Below, piece after piece: positions 33,088 through 41,424 of a stretch of DNA of 64,000 bases (its first letter is position 1; each line of letters starts with the position of its first letter). Source of the DNA: Natrinema mahii (GTDB taxonomy: Archaea; Halobacteriota; Halobacteria; Halobacteriales; Natrialbaceae); assembly GCA_000690595.2 (NCBI GenBank), contig JHUT02000007.1, forward strand, positions 124,402-188,401. Direction: 5' to 3'. The notes beneath the pieces are model-generated. The model saw nothing but the letters and a program-made list of their open reading frames with translations. It was not told the origin of the DNA and made no database searches. Position numbers and translations under genes: made by a program.

Positions 33088-34719
33088 GTGAGTTCTGACA
33101 CCCGCATCCTCGGTATCGAGGGCACCGCCTGGGCCGCCAGCGCGGCCGTCTTCGACGCCGCACGCGACGACGTCTTCATCGAGAGCGACGCCTACCAGCC
33201 CGAGAGCGGCGGCATTCACCCCCGCGAGGCCGCCGAACACATGCACGAGGCCGTGCCCCGGGTCGTCGAACGCGCCCTCGAGCACGCCCGCGAGACCCAC
33301 GACGGGCCTGCGAGCGAACCACCGATTGACGCCGTCGCCTTCTCGCGCGGTCCCGGTTTGGGGCCCTGTCTGCGCGTCGTCGGCACCGCCGCCCGCGCGC
33401 TGAGCCAGGCGCTTTCGGTGCCGCTGGTCGGCGTCAACCACATGGTCGCCCACCTCGAGATCGGTCGTCACACCTCCGGGTTCGACGCGCCGGTCTGTCT
33501 GAACGCCAGCGGCGCGAACGCGCACCTGCTGGCCTACCGCAACGGGCGCTATCGCGTCCTCGGCGAGACGATGGACACCGGCGTCGGCAACGCGATCGAC
33601 AAGTTCACGCGCCACGTCGGCTGGTCCCACCCCGGCGGGCCGAAAGTCGAGACGGCCGCGAAAGACGGCGAGTACGTCGACCTCCCTTACGTCGTCAAGG
33701 GAATGGACTTCTCGTTTTCGGGGATCATGAGCGCTGCCAAGCAGCGATACGACGACGGCGTCCCGGTCGAGGACGTCTGTTACTCCCTCCAGGAGAACAT
33801 CTTCGGCATGCTAACCGAAGTCTCCGAACGCGCGCTCTCGCTGACCGGCAGCGACGAACTCGTCCTCGGCGGCGGCGTCGGACAGAACGCCCGCCTGCGC
33901 GAGATGCTCGCGGAGATGTGCGCCCAGCGCGGGGCCCGGTTCCACGCGCCCGAGCCGCGGTTCTTGCGGGACAACGCCGGCATGATCGCCGTGCTGGGCG
34001 CGAAGATGTACGACGCCGGCGACACGCTCGCGCTCGAGGACTCCCGTGTCGACCCCGATTTCCGGCCGGATCAGGTGCCCGTCACGTGGCGGCGCGATGA
34101 ACCGGACCTCGCAGTGGGACGTGCAGACGGCGACACGCAGGTCCGCGGGGCCGAAGCGCTCGTCGACCTCGAGCCCGAACGCGGCCGCGTCACGAAGCGC
34201 CGCGAGGCAAAGACCTACCGCCATCCCGAACTCGACGACCGGCTCCGTCGCGAGCGGACGACCCTCGAGGCCCGCCTGACCAGTCTGGCCCGCCGCGAGG
34301 GGGTGCCGACGCCGGTGCTGTCGGACGTCGATCCGCTCGAGGCCCGACTGGAACTCGAGTACGTCGGCGAGCGGGACCTCCGGGCGGGACTGACGGCCGC
34401 GGGCGTTCGTGACGTCGGCCGGCACCTCGCGCGACTTCACGGGGCGGGGTTCGTCCACGGCGACCCGACGACGAGAAACGTCAGGGTCGACGGGGACCGG
34501 ACGTACCTCATCGACTTCGGGCTCGGTTACCACACCGACCACGTCGAGGACTACGCGATGGACCTCCACGTCTTCGACCAGAGCCTCGTCGGGACCGCCG
34601 ACGACCCCGAGCCGCTGCGCGAGGCGGTCCGGGCGGGCTACCGCGAGGTCGGCGAGGAGCGCGTCCTCGAGCGGTTGCGGGACGTCGAAGGCAGGGGCCG
34701 GTACCAGTCGGACGCGTAG
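33088..34719 (+). CDS. kae1: Kae1-Bud32 fusion, t6A37 tRNA modification
   Basis: 543 residues from GTG 33088. Kae1 domain (about 1-325): ASAAVFDAARDDVFIESDAY, the metal-binding HMVAHLEIGRH, FSRGPGLGPCL, and LGGGVGQNARL plus LRDNAGMIA. Bud32 kinase/ATPase domain (about 345-543): KRREAKTYRHPELDDRL with the catalytic lysine, HGDPTTRN and IDFGLG (DFG-like). Together with Pcc1 and Cgi121 it forms KEOPS, which transfers threonylcarbamoyl to A37. The fusion is normal in euryarchaea. Located behind eS24/S27ae as usual. Confidence 0.97.
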   Translation: MSSDTRILGIEGTAWAASAAVFDAARDDVFIESDAYQPESGGIHPREAAEHMHEAVPRVVERALEHARETHDGPASEPPIDAVAFSRGPGLGPCLRVVGTAARALSQALSVPLVGVNHMVAHLEIGRHTSGFDAPVCLNASGANAHLLAYRNGRYRVLGETMDTGVGNAIDKFTRHVGWSHPGGPKVETAAKDGEYVDLPYVVKGMDFSFSGIMSAAKQRYDDGVPVEDVCYSLQENIFGMLTEVSERALSLTGSDELVLGGGVGQNARLREMLAEMCAQRGARFHAPEPRFLRDNAGMIAVLGAKMYDAGDTLALEDSRVDPDFRPDQVPVTWRRDEPDLAVGRADGDTQVRGAEALVDLEPERGRVTKRREAKTYRHPELDDRLRRERTTLEARLTSLARREGVPTPVLSDVDPLEARLELEYVGERDLRAGLTAAGVRDVGRHLARLHGAGFVHGDPTTRNVRVDGDRTYLIDFGLGYHTDHVEDYAMDLHVFDQSLVGTADDPEPLREAVRAGYREVGEERVLERLRDVEGRGRYQSDA

Positions 34720-34778
34720 CGACCGGCGACCACACCACCGCCGCCTACCGGTCTCGGTGACGGCACCAGCACACAATC

Positions 34779-34786
34779 CCTTTATC
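34779..34786 (+). promoter_or_regulatory. TATA box for DUF5808 gene
   Basis: CCTTTATC centred about 26 bases before ATG 34809; leaderless mRNA expected. Confidence 0.6.
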
Positions 34787-34808
34787 GGGGGACGACGTAT
34801 CACCGAGC

Positions 34809-35093
34809 ATGGCAGACAAGTCGACGTCCGGTGAGATCCTGGGGGTACCGTACAACTTCGAGCGGCCGAGCATCAGTCGCATGCTCTCGTCGTACTGGCA
34901 GCCCGGCGAAGGGATGCTCGTCGAGAAGCCCTTCGGGGTCGGCTACACCCTGAACCTCGCCAACTGGCGCTCGTGGATCGTCGTCGCCGTCGCCGGCGCG
35001 CTGCTCTGGCAGCAGGAACAGGGCGCGTCCGGGGACGACGAGGAGTCGGTCGACGAGCCCGTCGAGGTCATCGTCGACGACACCGACGACTGA
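34809..35093 (+). CDS. DUF5808-type small membrane protein, 94 aa
   Basis: Typical sequence GVPYNFERPSISRMLSSYWQ followed by PFGVGYTLNLANWRSW, then a hydrophobic segment IVVAVAGALLW (about residues 55-67) and a very acidic tail. The family is widespread; its role is unknown. Probably one membrane-associated helix with a soluble N-terminal part. The TGA stop (35091-35093) is the first triplet of palindromic repeat A3, so the tail may be shortened or extended relative to relatives. Confidence 0.82.
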   Translation: MADKSTSGEILGVPYNFERPSISRMLSSYWQPGEGMLVEKPFGVGYTLNLANWRSWIVVAVAGALLWQQEQGASGDDEESVDEPVEVIVDDTDD

Positions 35094-35176
35094 TACGGTT
35101 TGCTGTACCGATTTACCGGTTCGACCGCAGACCGTGTCGCCGCCGCACCGGAAATGACGTACAGCAGACCGTATGA
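35091..35176. repeat. palindromic repeat family A, copy 3
   Basis: 86-bp palindrome with ends TGATACGGTTTGCTGTACCG and TACAGCAGACCGTATGA. Matches copies at 1598-1682 and 21698-21783 best at the ends. TGA at its left end is the stop of the DUF5808 gene. It lies between convergent genes. Confidence 0.88.
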
Positions 35177-35233
35177 CCGGCGCGAACCGTCCTTTTCCCG
35201 GCCGCCACGAGCGATGAGCGCCCGCCTCGCCGA

Positions 35234-36904
35234 TCAGCGATCGACCTCACCCATGATACAGTCGAGACTCCCGATCGCCGCGATGAGGTCGGCAACGTAC
35301 TCGCCGCGGGCGATCTCGGGCAGCGCTGAGAGGTTCGAGAAACACGGACTGCGGATCTTGAACCGCGCCGGCGTCTCGGTGCCGTCCGACCGAATGTAGA
35401 TCCCGAGTTCGCCCTTCGCGCCCTCGACGGCGCGGTAGCTCTCGGCGTCGGCCTCCGGCTTGAGCGTTCTCGGGACGTTTGCCTGGACCGTCCGGTCGTC
35501 TTCGGGCCAGTCCGCGAGCAGGTCGAGACACTGCTCGACGATCTTCGCCGACTCCTCGATCTCGCCCAGTCGGACGAGCAAGCGAGCGAAGTTGTCGCCG
35601 TCGGGTTCGGTGACCACGTCCCACTCGAGGTCGTCGTAGTAGCCGTAGGGGTCGTCCCGGCGGAGGTCGTAGTCGATGCCGGAGCCGCGGGCGACGGGGC
35701 CGGTACAGCCGTAGTCCTTCGCGACTTCGGGTTCCAGGACGCCGGTGTCGACACAGCGGCGCTGGAAGATCTCGTTGGTCACGAGCAGGTCGTGATACTC
35801 CTCGAGTTTCGCGGGGAAGCCGTCGAGGACATCCCGGACGTTCGCGATGAACTCCCCGCGGGGTTCGGGCAGGTCCCAGGCGACCCCGCCCACTCGGAAG
35901 TAGTTGAACATCATCCGCTGGCCGGTCAGCGCCTCGAGACAGTCGAGGACGAGTTCGCGATCCCGGATGGCATACTGGAAGGCGGCACAGAACTCGCCGA
36001 CGATGTCCAGCGCGTAGGTGCCGACGGCGATGAAATGCGAGGCCAGCCGCGAGAGTTCGGCCCCCATCGTCCGGATCACCTGTGCGTACTCCGGCACGTC
36101 GACATCCGCGAGGGCCTCGATCGTGCGGGCGTAGGCCCACTCGTTGAGTAGTCCCGAGGACACCCAGTCCCAGCGATCGGGGTAGGGCATGATCTGGTGG
36201 CGGTACGTGCTCTGCTGGCACAGCTGTTCCTCACACCGGTGGATGTAGCCGATGTCGGGATCGACGTCGACGACCGTCTCGCCGTCCAGCACGGCCTTCA
36301 CGTGGAGGACGCCGTGGGTCGAGGGATGGTGGGGACCGATGTTGAGAAACATCGTCTCCGAGGTGGTGTCGTGTTCGTCGCCCGCGATCGGGTTCGCGTG
36401 TTCCGAGAGGGTGACGATCTGTGACTGTTCCTGATCGTAGTCCAGCGAGAGGGGATGCCCCTGCCACGTCTCCGGGAGCAGTATTCGCCGGAGGTCGGGG
36501 TGGTCCTCGTATTCGACTCCGATCAGGTCGTAGGCCTCGCGCTCGTGCCAGTCGGCCGTCTCGAAGACCGGGGCGGCCGACTCGCTTTTCGGCTCGCCGG
36601 TCGGCGTCGGCACCACCACGCTCACCTCCCGCGTCGGGTCCGCGTAGGACCGCAGATGATAGATCGTCTCGAAGCGGTCCGGATACTGCTGGGCCGTCAC
36701 GCACGCACAGTGATCGAACCCCGCCTCGTCGCGAAGCGTCGCCAGCACCGCCTGTACCTCGTCGGGCCGGATCACGACCGCCGGCGCGTTCTCGTGATCG
36801 TCCCGCTCGAGGACCGCGTCCCCGAGCAGGCCCTCGAGCGTCGCCTCCCCGTCCGCATCGCTACCGTCCGCCGGCCGCGACTCGAGCGTCGAGTCCGCTG
36901 TCAT
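35234..36904 (-). CDS. nuoCD: NADH-quinone oxidoreductase-like NuoCD fusion, stand-alone
   Basis: 556 residues. NuoC part (about 30-170): FDHCACVTAQQYPDRFETIY and the signature DWHEREAYDLIGVEYEDHPD. NuoD part (about 190-556): NIGPHHPSTHGVLHVKAVLD, the quinone-pocket His/His region, SGLLNEWAYARTIEAL, GSGIDYDLRRDDPYGYYDDL, and the end CIMGEVDR. It should form part of the Q-module of complex I. No nuoA, B, H or I gene is adjacent, so it is either an extra copy or a scattered subunit. Diverges from an HTH_10 regulator. Confidence 0.9.
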   Translation of the reverse strand: MTADSTLESRPADGSDADGEATLEGLLGDAVLERDDHENAPAVVIRPDEVQAVLATLRDEAGFDHCACVTAQQYPDRFETIYHLRSYADPTREVSVVVPTPTGEPKSESAAPVFETADWHEREAYDLIGVEYEDHPDLRRILLPETWQGHPLSLDYDQEQSQIVTLSEHANPIAGDEHDTTSETMFLNIGPHHPSTHGVLHVKAVLDGETVVDVDPDIGYIHRCEEQLCQQSTYRHQIMPYPDRWDWVSSGLLNEWAYARTIEALADVDVPEYAQVIRTMGAELSRLASHFIAVGTYALDIVGEFCAAFQYAIRDRELVLDCLEALTGQRMMFNYFRVGGVAWDLPEPRGEFIANVRDVLDGFPAKLEEYHDLLVTNEIFQRRCVDTGVLEPEVAKDYGCTGPVARGSGIDYDLRRDDPYGYYDDLEWDVVTEPDGDNFARLLVRLGEIEESAKIVEQCLDLLADWPEDDRTVQANVPRTLKPEADAESYRAVEGAKGELGIYIRSDGTETPARFKIRSPCFSNLSALPEIARGEYVADLIAAIGSLDCIMGEVDR

Positions 36905-36956
36905 GGCCGGCCGTTCGGCCGCTCGAGGCGAGTCGATTCTGCGTCACGGGCTAGGC

Positions 36957-36966
36957 TATTTATATA
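36957..36966 (+). promoter_or_regulatory. TATA box for HTH_10 gene at 36988
   Basis: ATTTATATAC centred 27 bases before the GTG start; supports a leaderless GTG. Confidence 0.65.
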
Positions 36967-36987
36967 CGTAGACCGGATCATCCGGCC

Positions 36988-37641
36988 GTGAAGACCGTTC
37001 GGCTCACGCTGCGGTTCGACGCCGAGACGATCCATCCGATGCACCGGTTCGTCGCCGAGAGCGATGCGTTCGAGTCCTATCGGCTGGTCCACGGTAACTT
37101 CGCGGGCGAGGACGACGACAATGCCTTCATCTTTCACGTCGTCGGCGACGCGGACGTCTACGAGACCGCGCTCGCCGAGACCGACCGCGTCGACGACTAC
37201 GAACTCACGCGGACCGGCGATCGGACCTTCACCGTCTACGTCCGCGATCTGCCGGCCGACGTCGACGCGAGGCTCCTCGAGGAGCTTACCGACGGTAGTC
37301 TCGTCGTCCTGCCGCCGCTGGAGTACCGCTCGGACTGGACGGTCCGGTTCTCCGTCGTCGGCGAGCCGGCCGACCTCAGGGCGGCGCTCGAGGGGATGCC
37401 CGACGGCATCGAGACGACCGTCGACCGCGTCGGCGAGTACGACGGGGCCGACGCGGCGGTCGGCGCGCTGACCGCTCGCCAGCGGGAGACACTCCGGGTC
37501 GCTCGCGAGTTGGGGTACTTCGAGGTCCCTCGCGCGGCGGGCGTCGAGGACGTCGCCGCCGAACTCGACTGCGCGCCCGGGACGGCCGCCGAACACCTCC
37601 GGAAGGCGGAGGCGACCGTGGTCGGGGCCCTCGACCTGTAG
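36988..37641 (+). CDS. bacterioopsin-activator-type HTH_10 regulator
   Basis: 217 residues from GTG 36988. N-terminal sensor-like domain MKTVRLTLRFDAETIHPMHR, and C-terminal HTH_10: GALTARQRETLRVARELGYF near residues 160-179, then GVEDVAAELDCAPGTAAEHL and RKAEATVV. Same architecture as the protein at 29572, about 25-30% alike by eye. Divergent position next to nuoCD makes that gene a candidate target. A TATA box 27 bases upstream supports the GTG start. Confidence 0.87.
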   Translation: MKTVRLTLRFDAETIHPMHRFVAESDAFESYRLVHGNFAGEDDDNAFIFHVVGDADVYETALAETDRVDDYELTRTGDRTFTVYVRDLPADVDARLLEELTDGSLVVLPPLEYRSDWTVRFSVVGEPADLRAALEGMPDGIETTVDRVGEYDGADAAVGALTARQRETLRVARELGYFEVPRAAGVEDVAAELDCAPGTAAEHLRKAEATVVGALDL

Positions 37642-37737
37642 CGCGGTCGCGTCGCCGCCCCGGCCGTCGGTCGGTCCCGCCCTCGATTCGGGCGAGCAAC
37701 CGACGCCTATTTTCCGCCCGCGGCCCCCCGCTCGGGT

Positions 37738-38289
37738 ATGACCGTTCGATTCGTCACCGGCAACGAGGGCAAAGCTCGCGAGGCGCGGGAGTATCTCTCG
37801 GACATCGAGCCCGTCGAGCAGATCGAGTACGACTACACCGAGATTCAAAGCGACTCGCTCGCGGAGATCGCGGCCCACGGGGCGCGCGAGGCCGTCGCGG
37901 AACTCGGGGACGAGGAGCCGGTCCTGGTCGACGACGCCGGACTGTTCGTCGAGGCCCTCGGCGGGTTCCCCGGCCCGTACTCGGCGTACGTCGAGGACAC
38001 CGTCGGCGTCGAGCGGCTCTGGCGGCTCGCGAGCGAGGAGGAAAACCGCCGCGCGCACTTCCGGACCGTCCTCGCGTACGCGGACGAGGACGGGACGGAG
38101 ACGTTCGAGGGATCGGTCGCCGGGACGCTCGTCGCGCCCCGCGGCGAGGGCGGGTTCGGCTACGATCCCATCTTCGAGTACAACGGGCAGACGTTGGCCG
38201 AGATGAGTACCGAGGAGAAGAACGCGATCTCCCACCGTGGGCGCGCGCTGGCGGCGTTTACCGAGTGGTACGCCGACCGCGACGAGTAG
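37738..38289 (+). CDS. rdgB: XTP/dITP pyrophosphatase (RdgB/HAM1)
   Basis: 183 residues. It hydrolyses non-canonical purine triphosphates (XTP, ITP) to monophosphates, keeping them out of nucleic acids. The start RFVTGNEGKAREAREYL has the (S/T)xNxxK motif, VLVDDAGLFVEALGGFPGPY is the substrate loop, and GGFGYDPIFEY plus ISHRGRALAAF are the catalytic and C-terminal motifs. Length is standard. The gene converges on the IMP dehydrogenase gene. Confidence 0.95.
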   Translation: MTVRFVTGNEGKAREAREYLSDIEPVEQIEYDYTEIQSDSLAEIAAHGAREAVAELGDEEPVLVDDAGLFVEALGGFPGPYSAYVEDTVGVERLWRLASEEENRRAHFRTVLAYADEDGTETFEGSVAGTLVAPRGEGGFGYDPIFEYNGQTLAEMSTEEKNAISHRGRALAAFTEWYADRDE

Positions 38290-38322
38290 CGGACCGGTCC
38301 TGCCGATCGCTACTCCCGGCCG

Positions 38323-39459
38323 TCAGTCGTCGCCTTCGGCCGGCGAACTCGAGGCGTCGTCGGCCGCCAGATCCGCTTCGGAGACGCTCTTGGATTCGCT
38401 CTCGACGCTAACGCCCTCCCAGTCGTGGTCCGCGTGGTACCCTTCGCGGTCCTTCGCGCTGGGCGCGACGCGGATGAACTCGGCGCCCTCGCGGGCGGCC
38501 GGGATCGTGTGGCCGCCGCAGTAGGAGAGCCCGGAGCGGATGCCGGCACAGAACTCCTCGACGACGTCCGCGACCGGTCCCTTGTAGGGAGTCAGGGCCT
38601 CGACGCCCTCGTCCGCGTCGACGTCGACGTCCTTGTCGTCGCGGTCCTCGGCGGCCGCGGTGGTCGCCATCCCCCGCGAGCGCTTGTACCGGGTGCCGTC
38701 GACCTCGACGACCGCGCCGGGGGCCTCTTCGGTGCCGGCCAGCAGGCTCCCGACCATCACGGTGTCGGCCCCGGCCATCAGCGCCTTGACCGCGTCGCCG
38801 GAGGTGCGGATCCCGCCGTCGGCACAGATCGTCACGTCCAGGTCCTCGGCGGCGGTCGCACAGTCGTCGACCGCCGTCAACTGCGGGACGCCGGCACCGG
38901 CGACCTTCCGGGTGGTACAGTGCGAACCGGGACCGATCCCGACCTTCACACAGTCCGCGCCGGCCGCCGCGAGGTCCTCGACGCCGGCGGGCGTCGCGAC
39001 GTTCCCCGCGACGAGGTCCGTCGCCGGGAACGCCTCGCTCAGTTGCTCGACGGCCTCGAGGGTCCGCTCCAAGTGGCCGTGGGCCACGTCGACGACGATC
39101 GCGTCGACGCCGGCATCGACGATCGCGTCGCTTCGTTCGACGTAATCCTCGTTGATCCCGACGGCGGCAGCCACCTGCTCGTCGGCGTCTTTCACTCGTT
39201 CGACCTGCTCGGCCTGCTCGGCCACCGTCAGAAACCGGTGCAATACGCCGATGCCACCGGCTCGAGAGAGTTCGATCGCCAGCTCGGCCTCCGTGACGGT
39301 ATCCATCGCGGCCGAGACCAGCGGCGTCTCGAGGTCGACACTCGGCGTGAACGGCGTCTCGAGGTCGACGGTACTGCGGCTGTCAACGGGCGAGCGCTGC
39401 GGGACGAGGAGAACGTCCCCGTAGCTCAGTCCGGTCCGGAGATCACGTAGATTGGTCAT
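38323..39459 (-). CDS. guaB: IMP dehydrogenase/GMP reductase-family enzyme lacking CBS domains
   Basis: 378 residues from ATG 39459 ([20 protein letters not shown]); an ATG nine bases upstream is possible. The TIM barrel has the catalytic loop [17 protein letters not shown] (Cys181), [40 protein letters not shown] and the flap [27 protein letters not shown] and the YKGPV flap favour IMP dehydrogenase over GMP reductase. The usual CBS pair between barrel strands is missing. The acidic 40-residue tail is halophilic. The start region carries an inverted repeat CCCCT/AGGGG. Confidence 0.85.
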   Translation of the reverse strand: MTNLRDLRTGLSYGDVLLVPQRSPVDSRSTVDLETPFTPSVDLETPLVSAAMDTVTEAELAIELSRAGGIGVLHRFLTVAEQAEQVERVKDADEQVAAAVGINEDYVERSDAIVDAGVDAIVVDVAHGHLERTLEAVEQLSEAFPATDLVAGNVATPAGVEDLAAAGADCVKVGIGPGSHCTTRKVAGAGVPQLTAVDDCATAAEDLDVTICADGGIRTSGDAVKALMAGADTVMVGSLLAGTEEAPGAVVEVDGTRYKRSRGMATTAAAEDRDDKDVDVDADEGVEALTPYKGPVADVVEEFCAGIRSGLSYCGGHTIPAAREGAEFIRVAPSAKDREGYHADHDWEGVSVESESKSVSEADLAADDASSSPAEGDD

Positions 39460-39460
39460 T

Positions 39461-39478
39461 CCCCTCATAAATCAGGGG
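39461..39478. promoter_or_regulatory. inverted repeat at guaB start
   Basis: CCCCTCATAAATCAGGGG, arms CCCCT/AGGGG, directly before ATG 39459. TATA-like ACTTATGC (leftward) is at 39487-39494. Placed to block transcription or translation start. Confidence 0.4.
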
Positions 39479-39530
39479 CTCCCACTGCATAAGTCACACG
39501 TTCTTCCCGCGTTGGGCCCGCCGTCGGCGG

Positions 39531-40010
39531 TTACGCTCGCGGGTCCCGGTCGGGCCCCGGGTACTCGCCGCCCTCGACGGCCGCGTACAGACTCTCGGGA
39601 TCGAACAGGCGCGCGAACGCGTCCGGCGGCCGGACGCTGACCGAGACGCGGGGCTGGAGCGTCAGGCCGGCCTCTGCCGATCGTAGCCGCTCGTCGTCGG
39701 ACAGCAGGTGCGCCGCCTCGCCCCGATAGGCCGACGCCAGCGCCGGGTGGTCGCCCGCGGGCTGATCGACCGCGACCCGCTCGGCCTCGAGGCGCTCGCG
39801 GTGATCGGCCGCGAGGTCGGCGTCGGAAAGCGCCGTCACCAGACGTTCGGTCTCTTCGAGCAGCGGGTCGCTCGCGACCAGGTCGATCCACGAGTGGCGG
39901 CGCACGTGATCGAGCGCCTCGCGGGCCGACCCGCCGACCAGCAGGTCCGCCGCGAGGACGTCGGCGTCCGCGACGACGCGGGCGGGGTTCGGTTCGTCGC
40001 GGTCAGCCAT
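39531..40010 (-). CDS. PIN-like nuclease-fold protein (DUF7384-like)
   Basis: 159 residues. PIN-like arrangement: ARVVADADVLAADLLVGGSA with the first acidic residue (near residue 15), ASDPLLEETERLVTAL with a glutamate and HLLSDDERLRSAEAG with a late aspartate. These could bind Mg2+ for RNA cleavage. The C-terminal half is less typical. Its start overlaps the 35-codon gene upstream by eight bases, an arrangement like toxin-antitoxin pairs, but the antitoxin-like peptide is very short. Confidence 0.72.
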   Translation of the reverse strand: MADRDEPNPARVVADADVLAADLLVGGSAREALDHVRRHSWIDLVASDPLLEETERLVTALSDADLAADHRERLEAERVAVDQPAGDHPALASAYRGEAAHLLSDDERLRSAEAGLTLQPRVSVSVRPPDAFARLFDPESLYAAVEGGEYPGPDRDPRA

Positions 40011-40110
40011 CGCTCTCCTCCCGGAGCGTCGCGAGTTCGTCTCGGATCGACTCGAGGTCGCCGTCGTACTCCGCGCCGCGGTCGAACAGATCTGCCCAGC
40101 TCGGTGGCAT
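40003..40110 (-). CDS. 35-aa protein coupled to PIN-like gene
   Basis: Reads MPPSWADLFDRGAEYDGDLE and ends SIRDELATLREESDG. Haloarchaeal codon bias throughout, and its TGA overlaps the ATG of the PIN-like gene by eight bases. It could be an antitoxin-like or partner peptide that wraps the PIN domain; no family is recognised. Confidence 0.65.
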   Translation of the reverse strand: MPPSWADLFDRGAEYDGDLESIRDELATLREESDG

Positions 40111-40158
40111 CGGTGACGGTTGGCGCTACGGGATGAAAGGTCGTCCGGCTCCCGACGC

Positions 40159-41262
40159 TTATTCCGCACGGGAGAGCAGCCAGAACGCGACGGCCCCGGC
40201 GACGAAGGCGACGCCGACGTTGACGACCGCGCCGACGGCGCCGACTCCCGCGACGAGCGCGAGCGACCGGGGGTCGTCGACTGGATCGAACGCCGCTCGA
40301 GCCAGCTGGGCCCCGACGACGACAAGTAGGACGCCCAGCAGGGCCATCGGGAACGCCGCGAGGACGGTCCCGGCGGCGACCAGCGCGAGCGCGAGGTAGC
40401 CGACGCCGAGCAGGACGTTCGCGCCGCCGGTTCGCGCGCCGAAGGCGTACTTGCCGGCCAGCCCGCCGCTGCCGTGACACATCGGCACGCCGCCCAGCGG
40501 GATCGCCGCGAGACAGGTCACGCCCATGCTCCGCGAGAGCGCATCGGCCGAGACCTCGCGGTCGTAGAGGTCGCCACAGAGCAGGGCGGTCGCGATCGCG
40601 GCGTTGCCGATCGTCATGCCCAACTGGGCGACGGTCCCCTCGAGGGCCGCGACGGACAGCGCCGGCCGCCCAGCAGGGAAGACCGCGAGCGCGGGCGCGG
40701 TCGGCGTCGGAACGCCCGCCGTCGCGACGGCCGCGACCGCACCGAGTCCGAGGACGACCAGCGCGCTCGCCCGAGCGCGCCCGACCAGCGCCAGCAGGCC
40801 GACGACGCCGAGCCCGGCCGCCGCCGCGGGGAGGTTCCCGACCGAGAGGTCGACCGCCGCCTCGAGCAGGAGCAGTGCGACGGCGAACTGGACGCCGCGG
40901 ATGACGGGCTCGCCGACGACCTGCTGGAGCCGGCCGACGAGCCCGAGTCGGCCGACGGCGAGCAAGACGCCGCCGGCGAGCAGCCCGGCCGCGGCCAGTT
41001 CGGCGTAGGAAAGCGCGCCGACGATCGCCAGCCCGACCAGGGCCTTCATCGGCTCGACGGAGATCGGCAGGCCGTAGTGGAGTCCCCAGACGATCTGGAA
41101 GACGCCGAACCCGACCAGCACGTGGGGCAGCGAGACGCTCGTCGTCGCTCCGAGCGCCACCAGCAGCGGGAGGACAGTAACCGAATCCCCTAGCGCACCC
41201 GTGAGTTCGCCCGCGGAGAACTCGAGGTCGCGCTCGGTCCGCGACCCGAAGGAGTACGCCAT
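40159..41262 (-). CDS. MOT1-type molybdate/sulfate transporter
   Basis: 367-residue polytopic membrane protein, about ten helices. Family motifs: ELTGALGDSVTVLPLLVALG near the start, SVEPMKALVGLAIVGALSYA, TIGNAAIATALLCGDLY and PMCHGSGGLAGKYAFGARTG. These fit the MOT1 branch of the SulP-like superfamily, which imports molybdate. A GTAACC/GGTTAC inverted repeat 72-89 bases before the start may be the operator. No molybdopterin gene is adjacent. Confidence 0.87.
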   Translation of the reverse strand: MAYSFGSRTERDLEFSAGELTGALGDSVTVLPLLVALGATTSVSLPHVLVGFGVFQIVWGLHYGLPISVEPMKALVGLAIVGALSYAELAAAGLLAGGVLLAVGRLGLVGRLQQVVGEPVIRGVQFAVALLLLEAAVDLSVGNLPAAAAGLGVVGLLALVGRARASALVVLGLGAVAAVATAGVPTPTAPALAVFPAGRPALSVAALEGTVAQLGMTIGNAAIATALLCGDLYDREVSADALSRSMGVTCLAAIPLGGVPMCHGSGGLAGKYAFGARTGGANVLLGVGYLALALVAAGTVLAAFPMALLGVLLVVVGAQLARAAFDPVDDPRSLALVAGVGAVGAVVNVGVAFVAGAVAFWLLSRAE

Positions 41263-41333
41263 CTGTCCCCGGTAATTCGAGGACGAACTTGACTCTTGCC
41301 AGTAACTCTTCGGCCTTTCGAGAGCCGATGAGA

Positions 41334-41351
41334 GTAACCCACGATGGTTAC
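41334..41351. promoter_or_regulatory. inverted repeat upstream of MOT1 gene
   Basis: GTAACC-CACGAT-GGTTAC, perfect six-base arms, in the gap between MOT1 and the transducer gene, 72-89 bases before ATG 41262. Candidate regulator site for molybdate control. Confidence 0.4.
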
Positions 41352-41424
41352 AAACCGCAGTTCGGACCCGTACTCAGCGCGAGCGGCCCGCCGCGAGTCG
41401 GTCCCGGCGGCAGCCCGACCGTCG

